A stretch of DNA of 64,000 nt from JAPUEK01 sp963815355 (lineage in GTDB: Bacteria > Pseudomonadota > Alphaproteobacteria > Rhodobacterales > Rhodobacteraceae). Below are positions 52,564 through 62,115 of the stretch, one piece after another. The notes below the pieces were generated by a model. It saw only the letters and a list, made by a program, of their open reading frames with translations, was not told where the DNA came from and searched no databases. A program made the position numbers and the translations under genes. The first letter of the stretch is position 1. Each line of letters opens with the position of its first letter. The stretch lies in the NCBI GenBank assembly GCA_963815355.1, contig CAWFGJ010000006.1, positions 1-64,000 on the forward strand, written 5' to 3'.

Positions 52564-53388
52564 ATGACCAGTTACTTCCCCGCAGCCGATGGAACTCGCC
52601 TTGCCTATCGGGAAGAAGGCGTAGGCATGGCTCTCCTATGCTTGCCCGGGCTGACGAGAACGATGGCAGATTTCGACTATTTGGCATCACATTTGCCGCC
52701 ATTGCGGCTGATACGAATGGATTACCGGGGGCGAGGGGAGAGTGGGTGGGCAGGGCCGGAGACCTACACCGTGTTGCAAGAGGCGCAGGACGCCTTGGCG
52801 CTTCTCGATCATCTGGGCGTGTCGCGTGTGGCTGTGCTGGGCACCTCGCGCGGCGGGTTAATTGGGATGCTACTGGCTGTGCTGGCAAAGGACAGACTGC
52901 AGGGCCTTTGCTTGAATGACATCGGGCCTGAGATTTCAAGGCCTGGGCTGGAGAGGATTTTCGACTATGTCGGGCGCAACCCGGCGGCCAAGACCCATGC
53001 CGATCTGGCGGCGCGTCTTCCAAGCGCGATGCTGGGCTTTGCCAATGTACCAGAGCGGCGGTGGCTGGAGGAGGCACAAAAGCACTATACCCAGACAGAG
53101 ACCGGATTGCAGATTACCTATGATCCGGCGCTGCGTGATGCGTTTCTGGCGGGGTTCAATGGGCCAGAAGTCGATCTTTGGCCGCTGTTTGAGGCAGTTC
53201 AGGACCTTCCCTTGGCGTTGATCCGGGGTGCGAACTCTGATCTGTTGACAGCGCAAACTGCGAACGAAATGCGCCGCCGCCGCCCAGATATGGTGTTTGC
53301 CGATGTGCCGGACCGTGCGCATATTCCCTTTCTGGACGAACCTGAAAGCCTTGCTGTGATCCGTTCTTTTTTGCAGGCCCTAACATGA
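52564..53388 (+). CDS. Alpha/beta hydrolase
   Basis: 274 residues. MTSYFPAADGTRLAYREEGV, LCLPGLTRTMADFDYLASHL, RMDYRGRGESGWAG and VAVLGTSRGGLIGMLLAVLA, where Ser is the nucleophile (G-T-S-R-G-G). The acid and His lie in ...RGANSDLLT and DRAHIPFLDEPE. Substrate unknown; similar to 3-oxoadipate enol-lactonase relatives. Its stop overlaps the start of the dehydratase gene (ATGA), so the two form an operon. Confidence 0.88.
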   Translation: MTSYFPAADGTRLAYREEGVGMALLCLPGLTRTMADFDYLASHLPPLRLIRMDYRGRGESGWAGPETYTVLQEAQDALALLDHLGVSRVAVLGTSRGGLIGMLLAVLAKDRLQGLCLNDIGPEISRPGLERIFDYVGRNPAAKTHADLAARLPSAMLGFANVPERRWLEEAQKHYTQTETGLQITYDPALRDAFLAGFNGPEVDLWPLFEAVQDLPLALIRGANSDLLTAQTANEMRRRRPDMVFADVPDRAHIPFLDEPESLAVIRSFLQALT

Positions 53389-54353
53389 GCACCTATGCGA
53401 TGATCGAAGCGGCGGCCAAGCGATTGGCTGGCCATGCCCGGCGCACGCCGCTTTTGTCGGCCCCACTACTGGACGCCATCGCCGGGCGGCGGGTGTTCGT
53501 GAAAGCGGAGTGCCTGCAATGGACCGGGAGTTTCAAGTTTCGCGGAGGGTGGTCAGCGTTGTCTGCTTTACCGGAACAGGCGCGAACCAAAGGTGTGATT
53601 GCCTATTCCTCTGGCAACCACGCGCAGGGTGTCGCCTTGGCGGCTTTGCGGCATAAGGCACCGTGTGTCATCGTGATGCCGTCGGACGCGCCAGAAATTA
53701 AAATCGCAAATACGAGGGCTTACGGGGCAGAGGTGGTGCTTTACCAGCGCGGGCGTGATGATCGTGACGCAATCGGAGCAGACTTGGCCAAGGCGCGAGG
53801 GCTGACGATAATCAAGCCCTATGATGATGCGCACGTGATTGCTGGGCAAGGCACGGTTGGTCTGGAGATCGCCGAGCAAGCCGCGGAACTAGGGGTTGAA
53901 GCCGCTGCGGTGATCACCTGTTGCGGCGGCGGGGGTCTGACGGCGGGAATTGCGCTGGCGCTAGAGTCAAAAGCACCCGGTCTGCGGGTCCACACGGCAG
54001 AGCCGGCCGGGTTTGACGACATGGCGCGCTCGTTGGTCGCCGGGCAACGGGTGGAGAATGCCAACGCGACAGGGTCCGTCTGTGATGCGATCTTGACCCC
54101 AGCGCCCGGTTTGCTGACCTTTCCGATCGTGCAGCGGCTCTGTGGGCCGGGGCAAATCGTGTCAGATGAGGAAGCCCTTAGAGCGATGGTGCTGGCATTT
54201 ACGCACATGAGGATCGTGCTGGAGCCGGGCGGTGCGGTGGCTTTGGCAGCGGCGTTGTTTCGTCCGGACCTACCAGATGTAGTGATCTGCACGGCCTCGG
54301 GCGGGAATGTCGACCCGGCAATCTTTGCCGAAGCGCTGCGGCGGTTTGCTTAG
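53385..54353 (+). CDS. Threonine/serine dehydratase-like PLP enzyme
   Basis: 322 residues, fold type II. RTPLLSAPLLDAIAGRRVFV, CLQWTGSFKFRGGWSAL (PLP Lys in SFKFRG), YSSGNHAQGVALAA and the phosphate-binding CCGGGGLTAGIALAL, ending ICTASGGNVD. It lacks the C-terminal ACT regulatory domains of biosynthetic IlvA, so it is the short catabolic type, possibly a serine racemase or hydroxyaspartate dehydratase-like enzyme. Start at 53385 overlaps the hydrolase stop. Confidence 0.87.
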   Translation: MSTYAMIEAAAKRLAGHARRTPLLSAPLLDAIAGRRVFVKAECLQWTGSFKFRGGWSALSALPEQARTKGVIAYSSGNHAQGVALAALRHKAPCVIVMPSDAPEIKIANTRAYGAEVVLYQRGRDDRDAIGADLAKARGLTIIKPYDDAHVIAGQGTVGLEIAEQAAELGVEAAAVITCCGGGGLTAGIALALESKAPGLRVHTAEPAGFDDMARSLVAGQRVENANATGSVCDAILTPAPGLLTFPIVQRLCGPGQIVSDEEALRAMVLAFTHMRIVLEPGGAVALAAALFRPDLPDVVICTASGGNVDPAIFAEALRRFA

Positions 54354-54431
54354 CCAAACTTCACCATTTTCAAGACCCTGCTGGCGCCTGCGCTGGGGTG
54401 TCCGTTCGAAAGCGACAAGACGGAATCGCAA

Positions 54432-55220
54432 ATGACACTCGTCTATCTCAACGACATAAGGCTGAACGCGGAGACCTCCGGACCAGAGGGCGGGCCGGGC
54501 TTGGTGCTGCTGCATGCCCTTGGCACCGACCTTTCGATCTGGGACGAGGTGCTGCCGATGGTGCCCCCTTCAGTCCGCGTGTTGCGGATTGATTTGCGGG
54601 GGCACGGCCGCTCCGATTGCCCGCCGCCGCCCTATACGATGGGCGCGCTGATCCGCGATGCAGAGCGGTTGATGGACCATTTCGGGATGAAAGATTCGGT
54701 CGTGGTTGGGGTTTCGTTGGGGGGGCTCATCGCGCAGGGGTTGGCGGTGAAGCGACTGGATCTGGTGCGCGGGCTGGTTCTGTCGAACACCGCTGCCAAG
54801 ATCGGTTCGGCCACATTATGGGAAAGCCGTATCGCGGAGGTGCAGTCCCAAGGGTTGGAGGCCTATGCCGATGGCGCTATGCGACGGATTTTTGGGCGTA
54901 ATTTCGCGGAGGCACCGAAGATGCCGCAGGTGCGGGCGTTGTTGACTGCCACCAAAGAGGCCGGGTGGATCGGCTGTGCGGCGGCGATTGCGGGGACGGA
55001 TTTCTATACGCCGACGGCGGGATTGACGCTACCAGCCTTGGTGATCGCCGGGGCCAATGACGGCACCACACCACCAGATCTGGTGCGCGAGACGGCAGAG
55101 TTGATGCTGGGCCATCGCTTTCACCTGATGCGGGGGGTCGGGCATCTGCCGATGGTGGAGGCCCCGGCCAAATTCGCGGGCCTTCTAAGTGGGTTTTTGG
55201 CCGCCATTGGCCAGACCTGA
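54432..55220 (+). CDS. pcaD: 3-oxoadipate enol-lactonase
   Basis: 262 residues, the standard PcaD size. MTLVYLNDIRLNAETSGPEG, LVLLHALGTDLSIWDEVLPM, DLRGHGRSDCPPPPYTM, VVVGVSLGGLIAQGLAVKRL (nucleophile Ser) and AGANDGTTPPDLVRE (acid), with GVGHLPMVEAP (His). It opens 3-oxoadipate enol-lactone in the protocatechuate branch of the beta-ketoadipate pathway. No other pca genes are near, so a related lactonase role is possible. 78 bp after the dehydratase; the enolase-superfamily gene follows at 113 bp. Confidence 0.8.
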   Translation: MTLVYLNDIRLNAETSGPEGGPGLVLLHALGTDLSIWDEVLPMVPPSVRVLRIDLRGHGRSDCPPPPYTMGALIRDAERLMDHFGMKDSVVVGVSLGGLIAQGLAVKRLDLVRGLVLSNTAAKIGSATLWESRIAEVQSQGLEAYADGAMRRIFGRNFAEAPKMPQVRALLTATKEAGWIGCAAAIAGTDFYTPTAGLTLPALVIAGANDGTTPPDLVRETAELMLGHRFHLMRGVGHLPMVEAPAKFAGLLSGFLAAIGQT

Positions 55221-55333
55221 CCGCTTTCCGGTCGCTTTTTGACGTTTGTCGGTGTCAGGATAGTCTTTGTCGCGGCGGCGGCAGAGAGTTTGCGGGCTTG
55301 CGCCAAGCATCACCGAAACGCGGAGGACCGGCC

Positions 55334-56572
55334 ATGAAACTGAAGGATCTGGAGATTTTCGTTGTGGCGCCGCCGGCCCCGGGCTGGGGTGGGCGCTATT
55401 GGATTTTCCCGAAAATCACCACCGACACCGGGCTTGTGGGCTATGGGGAATGCTATGCCTCTACCGTAGGGCCAAAGGCGATGATCGCGGTGATTGAGGA
55501 TGTGTTCGAACGACATATGGTAGGTGAGAGCCCCGAAAACATCGAGATGATGTATCGGCGGGTGTATTCCTCGGGCTTTACACAGCGGCCTGATCTTACC
55601 GTTATGGGCGCCTTTTCGGGGCTGGAAATCGCGTGCTGGGACATCCTTGGCAAGGCGCGCAACCGGCCGGTCTGGGCGCTTTTGGGCGGCAAGGTGAATG
55701 AGCGTATCCGATCTTACACCTACCTTTACCCGTTGCCCGGCATGGATATGGGGGAGTTTTGGGTCAGCCCCGAGATGAACGCCGAGGCGGCACGGCATTA
55801 TGTCGACATGGGCTTTACCGCGATCAAGTTCGATCCGGCGGGCCCCTATACTATCCGTGGTGGTCATGAGCCCGCGATGAGCGATATCTCGCGGTCGGTT
55901 GCCTTTTGCAAGGCGATCCGTGAGGCGGTGGGCGACCGGGCGGATTTGCTTTTCGGGACGCATGGGCAGTTCTCGACAGCCGGGGCGATCCGGTTGGGGC
56001 GGGAGTTGGAGCCGTATAATCCGCTGTGGTACGAAGAGCCGATCCCGCCGGACAATCTGCTGGAGTTTGCCGAGGTGGCGCGGCATGTGCGGGTGCCTTT
56101 GGCGACGGGTGAGCGACTGACCACCAAGACCGAATTCGGCACCCTGCTGCGCGCCGGGGGGGTGAAGATTCTGCAACCCGCCCTGGGCCGTCTGGGCGGT
56201 ATCTGGGAGGCGAAAAAGCTGTCGGCCATAGCCGAGATTTTCAACGCGCAGATGGCACCGCACCTGTATGCGGGGCCGGTGGAATGGGCGGCGAACGTGC
56301 ATCTTGCCGCCTCTATCCCCAACCTGCTGATCGCGGAAACCATTGAAACGGGTGGAGAATTCCACCTTAGGCTGATCAAGAACTCTATCCGCTGGGAGGC
56401 GGGTTATATCATTCCGCCAGAGGCGCCGGGGCTGGGGATCGACTTTGACGAAGACCTTGCCCGCGCGCATCCCTACCACGGCAACGCGCTGCATCTGCAA
56501 ATGCAGGAAGCGCCTTGCGACTATACCAACGGCAACCGGTTTGAGGGCGGCGCGCCTGCCCCCAAGACCTGA
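55334..56572 (+). CDS. Enolase-superfamily enzyme (mandelate racemase/muconate-lactonizing type)
   Basis: 412 residues. Capping domain MKLKDLEIFVVAPPAPGWGG...FPKITTDTGLVGYGECYAS, then the barrel: ACWDILGKARNRPVWALLGG, AIKFDPAGPYTIRGGHEPAM, LFGTHGQFSTAGAIRLGREL, WYEEPIPPDNLLEFAEVARH and GERLTTKTEFGTLL, with QPALGRLGGIWEAKKLSAIA. The metal ligands Asp/Glu/Glu follow the MR/MLE pattern. The lysine-containing loop is the mannonate/galactarate dehydratase-like kind, but the exact substrate is open. Ends in a strong terminator. Confidence 0.85.
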   Translation: MKLKDLEIFVVAPPAPGWGGRYWIFPKITTDTGLVGYGECYASTVGPKAMIAVIEDVFERHMVGESPENIEMMYRRVYSSGFTQRPDLTVMGAFSGLEIACWDILGKARNRPVWALLGGKVNERIRSYTYLYPLPGMDMGEFWVSPEMNAEAARHYVDMGFTAIKFDPAGPYTIRGGHEPAMSDISRSVAFCKAIREAVGDRADLLFGTHGQFSTAGAIRLGRELEPYNPLWYEEPIPPDNLLEFAEVARHVRVPLATGERLTTKTEFGTLLRAGGVKILQPALGRLGGIWEAKKLSAIAEIFNAQMAPHLYAGPVEWAANVHLAASIPNLLIAETIETGGEFHLRLIKNSIRWEAGYIIPPEAPGLGIDFDEDLARAHPYHGNALHLQMQEAPCDYTNGNRFEGGAPAPKT

Positions 56573-56586
56573 GGCCCGCACGACAA

Positions 56587-56616
56587 GGACGCGAAACCTT
56601 GGGGGGTTTCGCGTCC
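56587..56616 (+). terminator. Hairpin terminator
   Basis: A perfect 12-bp stem GGACGCGAAACC / GGTTTCGCGTCC with a 6-nt loop lies 14 bp after the enolase-superfamily gene stop. No T-tract follows. Confidence 0.75.
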
Positions 56617-56752
56617 GCGTTGCGGTTTTCCGGGTGTTTATCGCGGCAGGCCGGGACACCAGATGTTGTGTCTGGGGTGGGTCTTCTGTGGATCTTCTTT
56701 TGATCTTCTTTCTATCTTCCGCGCGGCGCGGGATTGCGTGGGCCGCGCAACT

Positions 56753-58357
56753 TTATGTCGCGCCCTGCGGTTCGGCCCCCCAATTGCCCAGCAGGACCGC
56801 GCGGGTCACCGCCTCGACCGGGCGTTCGCGGGCGATCAGGCCCGCGACCCATTCGCAAGAGGCCGCGTTGAACACCGCCCCCCTGCCCCGGCGATACTCG
56901 ACCATGCAGCCATTGCCCCGGCTGGCCAGCCCCAGCGTTTCGGCATCCACCCGGCCATAGACTTGTTGGGCGACCTCTTCGGCGTCCAGCGTGCCGATGA
57001 AGGCGTCGCGGTCTTGCGGGCCGGTGGAATGCGAAAGCGTGGTGGCGGGGGACAGGCCGATGATGGTCAGATCGCCCTCCAGCCCGGTGCCCTCGGCGGC
57101 AAAGGGCAGGCCGTGGGTCATGGTATAGTCGATGCCGTCCACCTCATAGGCGAAGATGCGCGAGGCGGCGCCCAGCACATCGCCGTAGCCAAGCCCGGTT
57201 TCCTTGACCGACCAGTGATCGGGCCGGTAGATGGTAAAGCCGCCCGAGCCATGGGCTGCGCAGCGGCTCCACCCGGCATAGACGCCCATCGCCCCGGTCA
57301 GGCCCATGGTGGCCACGGCAGGGCGGGCGACCTGCGGGTGATCCCAGTAAGAGGTCAGCCGGTTGGTGCCGCGCAGGGGGTCGTCGCGCTCTGCCTCGGT
57401 CTTGTGGCAGGTCTGGGTCAGCAGATCGTCGGACAGCCGGGTTTGCCAGAAGAAGTTCCCGGCAAAACGGCACAGTTTGCCGCCCGCGTCGATCCAGTCT
57501 TCCAGATGGTCGCGCATCTGCCATGTCCAGTATTCGTCATGGCCCGCGATCAGCACCCGGTCATAGCCGTCAAGCGCGGCCGGGTTGCGGTGCAGGTCGT
57601 GCTGGGTGGTGTAGTCCAGTGCGATGCCTTGGGTTTCGCACCACAGCGCAAAGGGGCGTTCAAAGGCGGCCCAGCCCGAGGAGGCGTATTTCTTGGAAAT
57701 GCCCTTGGCGCGGGCATAGTCCATATGCGGATAGCGCGGTTTGGTCAGCAGGGGCGAGGCATGGGGGATGCGGGGGGCATCTTGCGGCCAGCCCACAAAG
57801 CCCGTGGCCCAAGGGCGCAGCAGGCTGACATTGGCGGCAAAGGCGCCGCCCTCGGGGCCGGTGAGGCCCTGGTAGTGGTTGGACCCGCCCCAGTCGTTAT
57901 AGGCGCACCAAGTGCCCGTGGCCAAAAGCATCAGGATTTTCGCCTGCGGTTTGGCGGGGCGCAGCACGAACATGTGCTGCGACTGGTGGCCCGGCACGGT
58001 CAGGGTGACGGTGTAGACGCCCGAGCGCCAGTCCTCGGGCAGGGTCAGGCGGAAGACCTCGGGCCAGCCGCACCCCGTGACCGAGCAATCGGCGGGGGTG
58101 GGTGCAAAGGCGGTGGCGATGGTGGTGGAGAGGACCGGTTCGGGGGTCAGCCCATCGCGGGAGATCTGGAGCTGTGCTGAGGGGGCCGAGGACATGGCGT
58201 GCAGGGTCAGCCTGTCGCCCGGCGCATAGGACAGCGCCCCGGTATAGGCCCAGACCTGGGGGGTGGCGGCATCGTCCGAGGCCATCTGGTAGTAATGGCC
58301 CGTCACCGGGTCGCCGTCATCCTGCGGAGCGGCGCGAAAGAAGGGGCCAAGGGTCAT
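56753..58357 (-). CDS. N,N-dimethylformamidase large-subunit-like hydrolase
   Basis: A 534-residue enzyme with the dimethylformamidase beta-subunit C-terminal domain. Landmarks: DWRSGVYTVTLTVPGHQSQH, LLATGTWCAYNDWGGSNHYQ, DYTTQHDLHRNPAALDGYDR, LIAGHDEYWTWQMRDHLEDW and AGGKLCRFAGNFFWQTRL. In characterised DMFase an iron bound by two Tyr and one Glu cleaves the amide; the small alpha subunit is absent here. Its ATG overlaps the S9 peptidase stop (ATGA). Very GC-rich (near 67%). The amide substrate is unknown; context suggests a peptide-derived or N-formyl compound taken up by the Dpp system. Confidence 0.8.
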   Translation of the reverse strand: MTLGPFFRAAPQDDGDPVTGHYYQMASDDAATPQVWAYTGALSYAPGDRLTLHAMSSAPSAQLQISRDGLTPEPVLSTTIATAFAPTPADCSVTGCGWPEVFRLTLPEDWRSGVYTVTLTVPGHQSQHMFVLRPAKPQAKILMLLATGTWCAYNDWGGSNHYQGLTGPEGGAFAANVSLLRPWATGFVGWPQDAPRIPHASPLLTKPRYPHMDYARAKGISKKYASSGWAAFERPFALWCETQGIALDYTTQHDLHRNPAALDGYDRVLIAGHDEYWTWQMRDHLEDWIDAGGKLCRFAGNFFWQTRLSDDLLTQTCHKTEAERDDPLRGTNRLTSYWDHPQVARPAVATMGLTGAMGVYAGWSRCAAHGSGGFTIYRPDHWSVKETGLGYGDVLGAASRIFAYEVDGIDYTMTHGLPFAAEGTGLEGDLTIIGLSPATTLSHSTGPQDRDAFIGTLDAEEVAQQVYGRVDAETLGLASRGNGCMVEYRRGRGAVFNAASCEWVAGLIARERPVEAVTRAVLLGNWGAEPQGAT

Positions 58358-60150
58358 CGCATCCCCGCCGCAAAGGCGCGGGCGAGGAAATCGGCCGAGC
58401 GGGTGAGATAGGTTTCAACATTGCTGCGGCGGAAGATGCCGTGGCCTTCGTTGTCAAAGAGCAGCAGGTCATGCGGGATGCCCGCCGCGGTCAGTTCGCG
58501 GTGGGCGGCATGGGTGTTTTCGGGGCCGACGTTGCTGTCGGCCAGCCCGTGGATGATCATCACATGGCCGCGGATCTGGTGGATGAAGCTGCCGGGGCTG
58601 GCGTTGGCGTATTTCTCGGGGAACTGTTCGGGGGTGCCGCCCATCATTTCTTCGGAATAGGCGCGGCCATGGGGCATTTCGGTTTCGTGGTAGTCGATCT
58701 CCAGCCGGTACATGCCGCACATGGGCAGGGCGGCGGTGACCAGATCGGCGTGGCGGGTGATGGCGGTCCAGGAGGAGAAGCCGCCGTAGGAGTTCCCCGC
58801 AACGGCCACGGGGCCGGGCAGGCCGGCGGCCAGAGCCGCCTCTATCCCCGCGCGGATGTCGGTTTGTTCGCGCCCGCCCCAACCGTCGTCTTTCACCGCC
58901 TCGCGGTGGGCAAAGCCAAAGCCGGTGGAGCCGCGATAGTTCGGGTCCAGCACCGCATAGCCCGATTGCACCCAAAAGCCGATCTTGGGGTTCACCCAAT
59001 CTTCGGAATGCCAGGTGGGGCCGCCGTGGACATAGCAGATCAGGCCTTTGGGCGGGGTGGTGGGGCGGTAGAGCCAGCCTTGCATCGGGCGGCCATCGGC
59101 GGCGGTCCAGCGGAAATCCTGCGGCGCGATGTGCTGGCGGGCGGGTTCGGCCGGGGCCTCGGCCAAGGGGATGGCGCGGCCGTCGGGGGTCAGGCGCACA
59201 AGGGCGTGGGGGGCGGAGGCGTCATAGGCCTCGGCCAGCCAGCCGCCGTCGGGCAAGGCGGCATGGGGCAACAGGCTGCGCCGTCCGGTCGGGTTGGGCA
59301 GGGGGTGCAGCGCGGAGCCGTTCCAGATCTGCGCCACGGTGCGGGATTGGTCATGCGCGATGCAGGCAAAGCTGCCGCGCCCGTCAGGCAGGACGGCGAA
59401 GGGGTAGAGGGAGGGTTCACCATCAATCCACTGCACGAGGCCGGTGGACAGCGTCAGGATGCCCAGCCAGTCGGCCCCGTCACGGTCGCAGACAAAGCCG
59501 ATACGGTCATCGTCGATCCAGTCGCCGTGGATGCTGGCGGTGGGGCCAAGGTTCAGCACCTCATGCCCCGGCGTGCCGTCCAGCGGTTGCAGCCAAAGCT
59601 GGGTGCCGCCGGGGCGTTCTTCGTGCCGGTGCCACAACAGGGTCTGGCCGTTCAGCGACAGGATCGGGCCAAATTCAAACGGGGTGGCGGAGCGCGCGAT
59701 GCAGCTGCGGGCGCCGGTGGTCAGGTTTTGCCGCCAGATCAGGCCGCCTTCGGTCACCTGCCCGGTGGTATAATCGTAATCGGCAATGAAGATCACATCG
59801 GCCCCATCGGGGGAGAACACCCCGCCATAGACGTAGTGATCGGATTGCGCGGGGGTCAGTTGGGTCAGCGCGCCCGTCGCGCGGTCCAAGAGCAACAGGT
59901 GGTCGTGTTCGCTGGCGTTGTGCGATTGGGCGAGGATCAGCCGCGCGCCATCGGGGGAGACATCGCGGATCAGGAAATGATCCTGCCCGTGGGTCAGACG
60001 CTGCGGCGGGGCGGAGCCATCGGTGGGGGCGCACCAGACCTCTTCCGTCTCGGTCACGCCCGACCAGCACCAGAAGGCCCAGCGCCCATCGGCCGAGGCG
60101 CGGATGTGGGTGAGTTGGGGCACGGAGGCCCAGAGGGATGCGAGCGTCAT
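58354..60150 (-). CDS. S9-family serine peptidase (acylaminoacyl-peptidase-like)
   Basis: 598 residues. N-terminal beta-propeller (~1-330, repeated DG-type blades such as SPDGADVIFIADYDY, SLNGQTLLWHRHEE), C-terminal alpha/beta hydrolase with the oxyanion region ICYVHGGPTWHSEDW, the nucleophile VAGNSYGGFSSWTAITRHAD (Ser ~452), Asp in MIIHGLADSNVGPENTH and His in FDNEGHGIFRRSN. These enzymes trim short or N-blocked peptides in the cytoplasm. No signal peptide. Starts at 60150, one base after the DppF stop. Confidence 0.88.
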   Translation of the reverse strand: MTLASLWASVPQLTHIRASADGRWAFWCWSGVTETEEVWCAPTDGSAPPQRLTHGQDHFLIRDVSPDGARLILAQSHNASEHDHLLLLDRATGALTQLTPAQSDHYVYGGVFSPDGADVIFIADYDYTTGQVTEGGLIWRQNLTTGARSCIARSATPFEFGPILSLNGQTLLWHRHEERPGGTQLWLQPLDGTPGHEVLNLGPTASIHGDWIDDDRIGFVCDRDGADWLGILTLSTGLVQWIDGEPSLYPFAVLPDGRGSFACIAHDQSRTVAQIWNGSALHPLPNPTGRRSLLPHAALPDGGWLAEAYDASAPHALVRLTPDGRAIPLAEAPAEPARQHIAPQDFRWTAADGRPMQGWLYRPTTPPKGLICYVHGGPTWHSEDWVNPKIGFWVQSGYAVLDPNYRGSTGFGFAHREAVKDDGWGGREQTDIRAGIEAALAAGLPGPVAVAGNSYGGFSSWTAITRHADLVTAALPMCGMYRLEIDYHETEMPHGRAYSEEMMGGTPEQFPEKYANASPGSFIHQIRGHVMIIHGLADSNVGPENTHAAHRELTAAGIPHDLLLFDNEGHGIFRRSNVETYLTRSADFLARAFAAGMR

Positions 60151-60151
60151 A

Positions 60152-61147
60152 TCAGGCCTCAACAAAATGGCAGGCGGCTTGGCGACCGCCGAAATCACGC
60201 AGGGCGGGACGTTCGGCGTGGCAGCGCGATTGGACCAACGGGCAGCGGCTTGCAAAGACGCAGCCCGGCGGCGGATTCAGGACCGAGGGCAACTCTCCCG
60301 GCAGGGACTGGCCGATGCGGCCTTTCTCGCGGCGGGGATCGGGTTCGGGGACCGCCTCCATCAGCGCGCGGGAATAGGGGTGCAGCGGGCGGGCGTAGAA
60401 GGCATCGCGGGGGGCCAGTTCAACCACCCGGCCAAGGCACATCACCATGACCTGATGGCTGATGTGGCGCACCACGGCGAGGTTATGCGAGATAAAGACC
60501 AGCGCCAGCCCCATGCTTTGCTGCAGATCCATCAGCAGGTTGATCACCTGCGCCTGAATCGACACATCCAGCGCCGACACCGGTTCATCACAGACGATCA
60601 GCTTTGGCCCCCCGATCAGCGCACGGGCGATGCCGACGCGCTGCGCCTGACCGCCCGACAGCTCATGCGGGTAGCGGTCGGCGAAATCGGCGGACAGGCC
60701 AACCCGTTCCAGCGCCTCTATCGCGCGGGCGCGGCGGTCGGCGCGGGGCAGGTCGGGGGCAAAGCTGGCCAAGGGGCGCGAGACGATGCGGCCAAGCGTC
60801 ATCCGCGGGTCCAGCGCCGCCACGGGGTCTTGAAAGATGATTTGCAGGGCCGCGCGGGTCTGGCGCAAGGTTTGGGGCGACAGGGCGGCCATGTCCTGCC
60901 CTTGCCAAAGCACCTGCCCGCCCGTGGGTTTGACCAGCCGCAACAGCCCACGGCCCAGCGTGGACTTGCCGCAACCCGATTCCCCCACCACGCCCAAGGT
61001 CTGCCCGGCGGACAGCGTCAGGTTCACATCATGGACGATGGGCAAAAGGGCGGCGCGGGCAAAAAGCCCCTGCCCCGCAATGGGATAGCCGATGTCCAGC
61101 GCGCGGGCCTCGATCAGCGGAGCGGTTGCGGTTGCGGTTGCGGTCAT
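60152..61147 (-). CDS. Peptide ABC transporter ATPase, DppF/OppF type
   Basis: 331 residues. Walker A GVVGESGCGKSTLGRGLLRL, signature LSGGQAQRVGIARALIGGPK, Walker B LIVCDEPVSALDVSIQAQ, H-loop VFISHNLAVVRHI, and the C-terminal oligopeptide extension with a Cys set CVFASRCPLVQSRC, known to hold an iron-sulfur site in Dpp ATPases. Overlaps DppD by 4 nt (ATGA). Confidence 0.9.
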   Translation of the reverse strand: MTATATATAPLIEARALDIGYPIAGQGLFARAALLPIVHDVNLTLSAGQTLGVVGESGCGKSTLGRGLLRLVKPTGGQVLWQGQDMAALSPQTLRQTRAALQIIFQDPVAALDPRMTLGRIVSRPLASFAPDLPRADRRARAIEALERVGLSADFADRYPHELSGGQAQRVGIARALIGGPKLIVCDEPVSALDVSIQAQVINLLMDLQQSMGLALVFISHNLAVVRHISHQVMVMCLGRVVELAPRDAFYARPLHPYSRALMEAVPEPDPRREKGRIGQSLPGELPSVLNPPPGCVFASRCPLVQSRCHAERPALRDFGGRQAACHFVEA

Positions 61148-62115
61148 GGCGTCGCCTCCAGATGGCAGGCCGCGCGGGTGGCGCCGCGCGGGGTCAGGGG
61201 CGGTTGGGTGGTGCTGCAGATCGGCAGGCGGACGGTGCAGCGCGGCGCAAAGGGGCAGCCGGGCAGCATCGCCCCGCCCGAGCGCGGCGTGCCGGGGATG
61301 GTGCCAAGCCGGGGGGTCAGCGCATCGTCCAGCCGGGGGGTCGCTTGCAGCAGGCCGCGGGCATAGGGGTGGGCGGGGGCGTCAAACAGCGGTTCGGCCG
61401 GGCCTTCCTCCATCACGCGGCCACCGTAAAGCACCACGACCCGGTCACACAGCCGCGCGACCACGCCCAGATCATGCGTTACCAGCACAATCGCCGTGCC
61501 GATTTCGCGGGCAAGTTCGGCCATCAGGTCCAGCACCTGCGCCTGAATGGTCACGTCCAGCGCGGTGGTCGGCTCATCCGCCAGCAGCAGAGCCGGGCGC
61601 ACCAGCAGGGCCATGGCGATCATCACCCGCTGGCGCATGCCGCCGGAGAACTCATGCGGATAACGGCGGGCGCGGGCGGCGGCGTCGGGGATGCGGACGC
61701 GGTCCAGCATGGCGACCGCCTCGGCCCAGGCGGCTTTGTGCGACAGGCCCTTATGGGCGATCAGCCCCTCGGCCAGTTGGTCGCCCACCCGCATATAGGG
61801 GTTGAGCGAGGTCATCGGGTCTTGAAAGATCATCGACATCGACAGGCCGCGCACCCGGTCCAGCGCCTTGGGGGGCAGCGACAGCAGGTCTTGGCCTTGC
61901 AGCAGCGCCTTGCCGGAAACGGTGCCATTGGCGGCCAGAAGCCCCATCAGGGAAAACAGGATCTGGCTTTTGCCCGACCCGCTTTCGCCGACGATGCCCA
62001 GCACCTCGCCGGGGGCCACGTCAAAGCTGACGCGGTCCACCGCGCGCATCTGGCCCGCGGGCAGGCGGAAATCGACGGTCAGGTCGCGGAGGGACAGAAG
62101 GGGTTCAGCGGTCAT
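61144..62115 (-). CDS. Peptide ABC transporter ATPase, DppD/OppD type
   Basis: 323 residues. GIVGESGSGKSQILFSLMGL (Walker A), FSGGMRQRVMIAMALLVRPA (signature), LLLADEPTTALDVTIQAQVL (Walker B), LVTHDLGVVARLCDRVVVLY (H-loop) and PGCPFAPRCTVRLPIC at the C-terminus. Start at 62115 (MTAEPLLSLRDLTVDF); 11-nt overlap with DppC. Confidence 0.9.
   Translation of the reverse strand: MTAEPLLSLRDLTVDFRLPAGQMRAVDRVSFDVAPGEVLGIVGESGSGKSQILFSLMGLLAANGTVSGKALLQGQDLLSLPPKALDRVRGLSMSMIFQDPMTSLNPYMRVGDQLAEGLIAHKGLSHKAAWAEAVAMLDRVRIPDAAARARRYPHEFSGGMRQRVMIAMALLVRPALLLADEPTTALDVTIQAQVLDLMAELAREIGTAIVLVTHDLGVVARLCDRVVVLYGGRVMEEGPAEPLFDAPAHPYARGLLQATPRLDDALTPRLGTIPGTPRSGGAMLPGCPFAPRCTVRLPICSTTQPPLTPRGATRAACHLEATP

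Noticed and set aside
56663..60450. Very long plus-strand open frames (over 500 and 780 codons) opposite the DMFase and S9 peptidase genes
   Set aside because: They are antisense to genes with clear family motifs. Their composition (Gly, Arg, Gln, His-rich) is typical of the mirror frame of high-GC genes.
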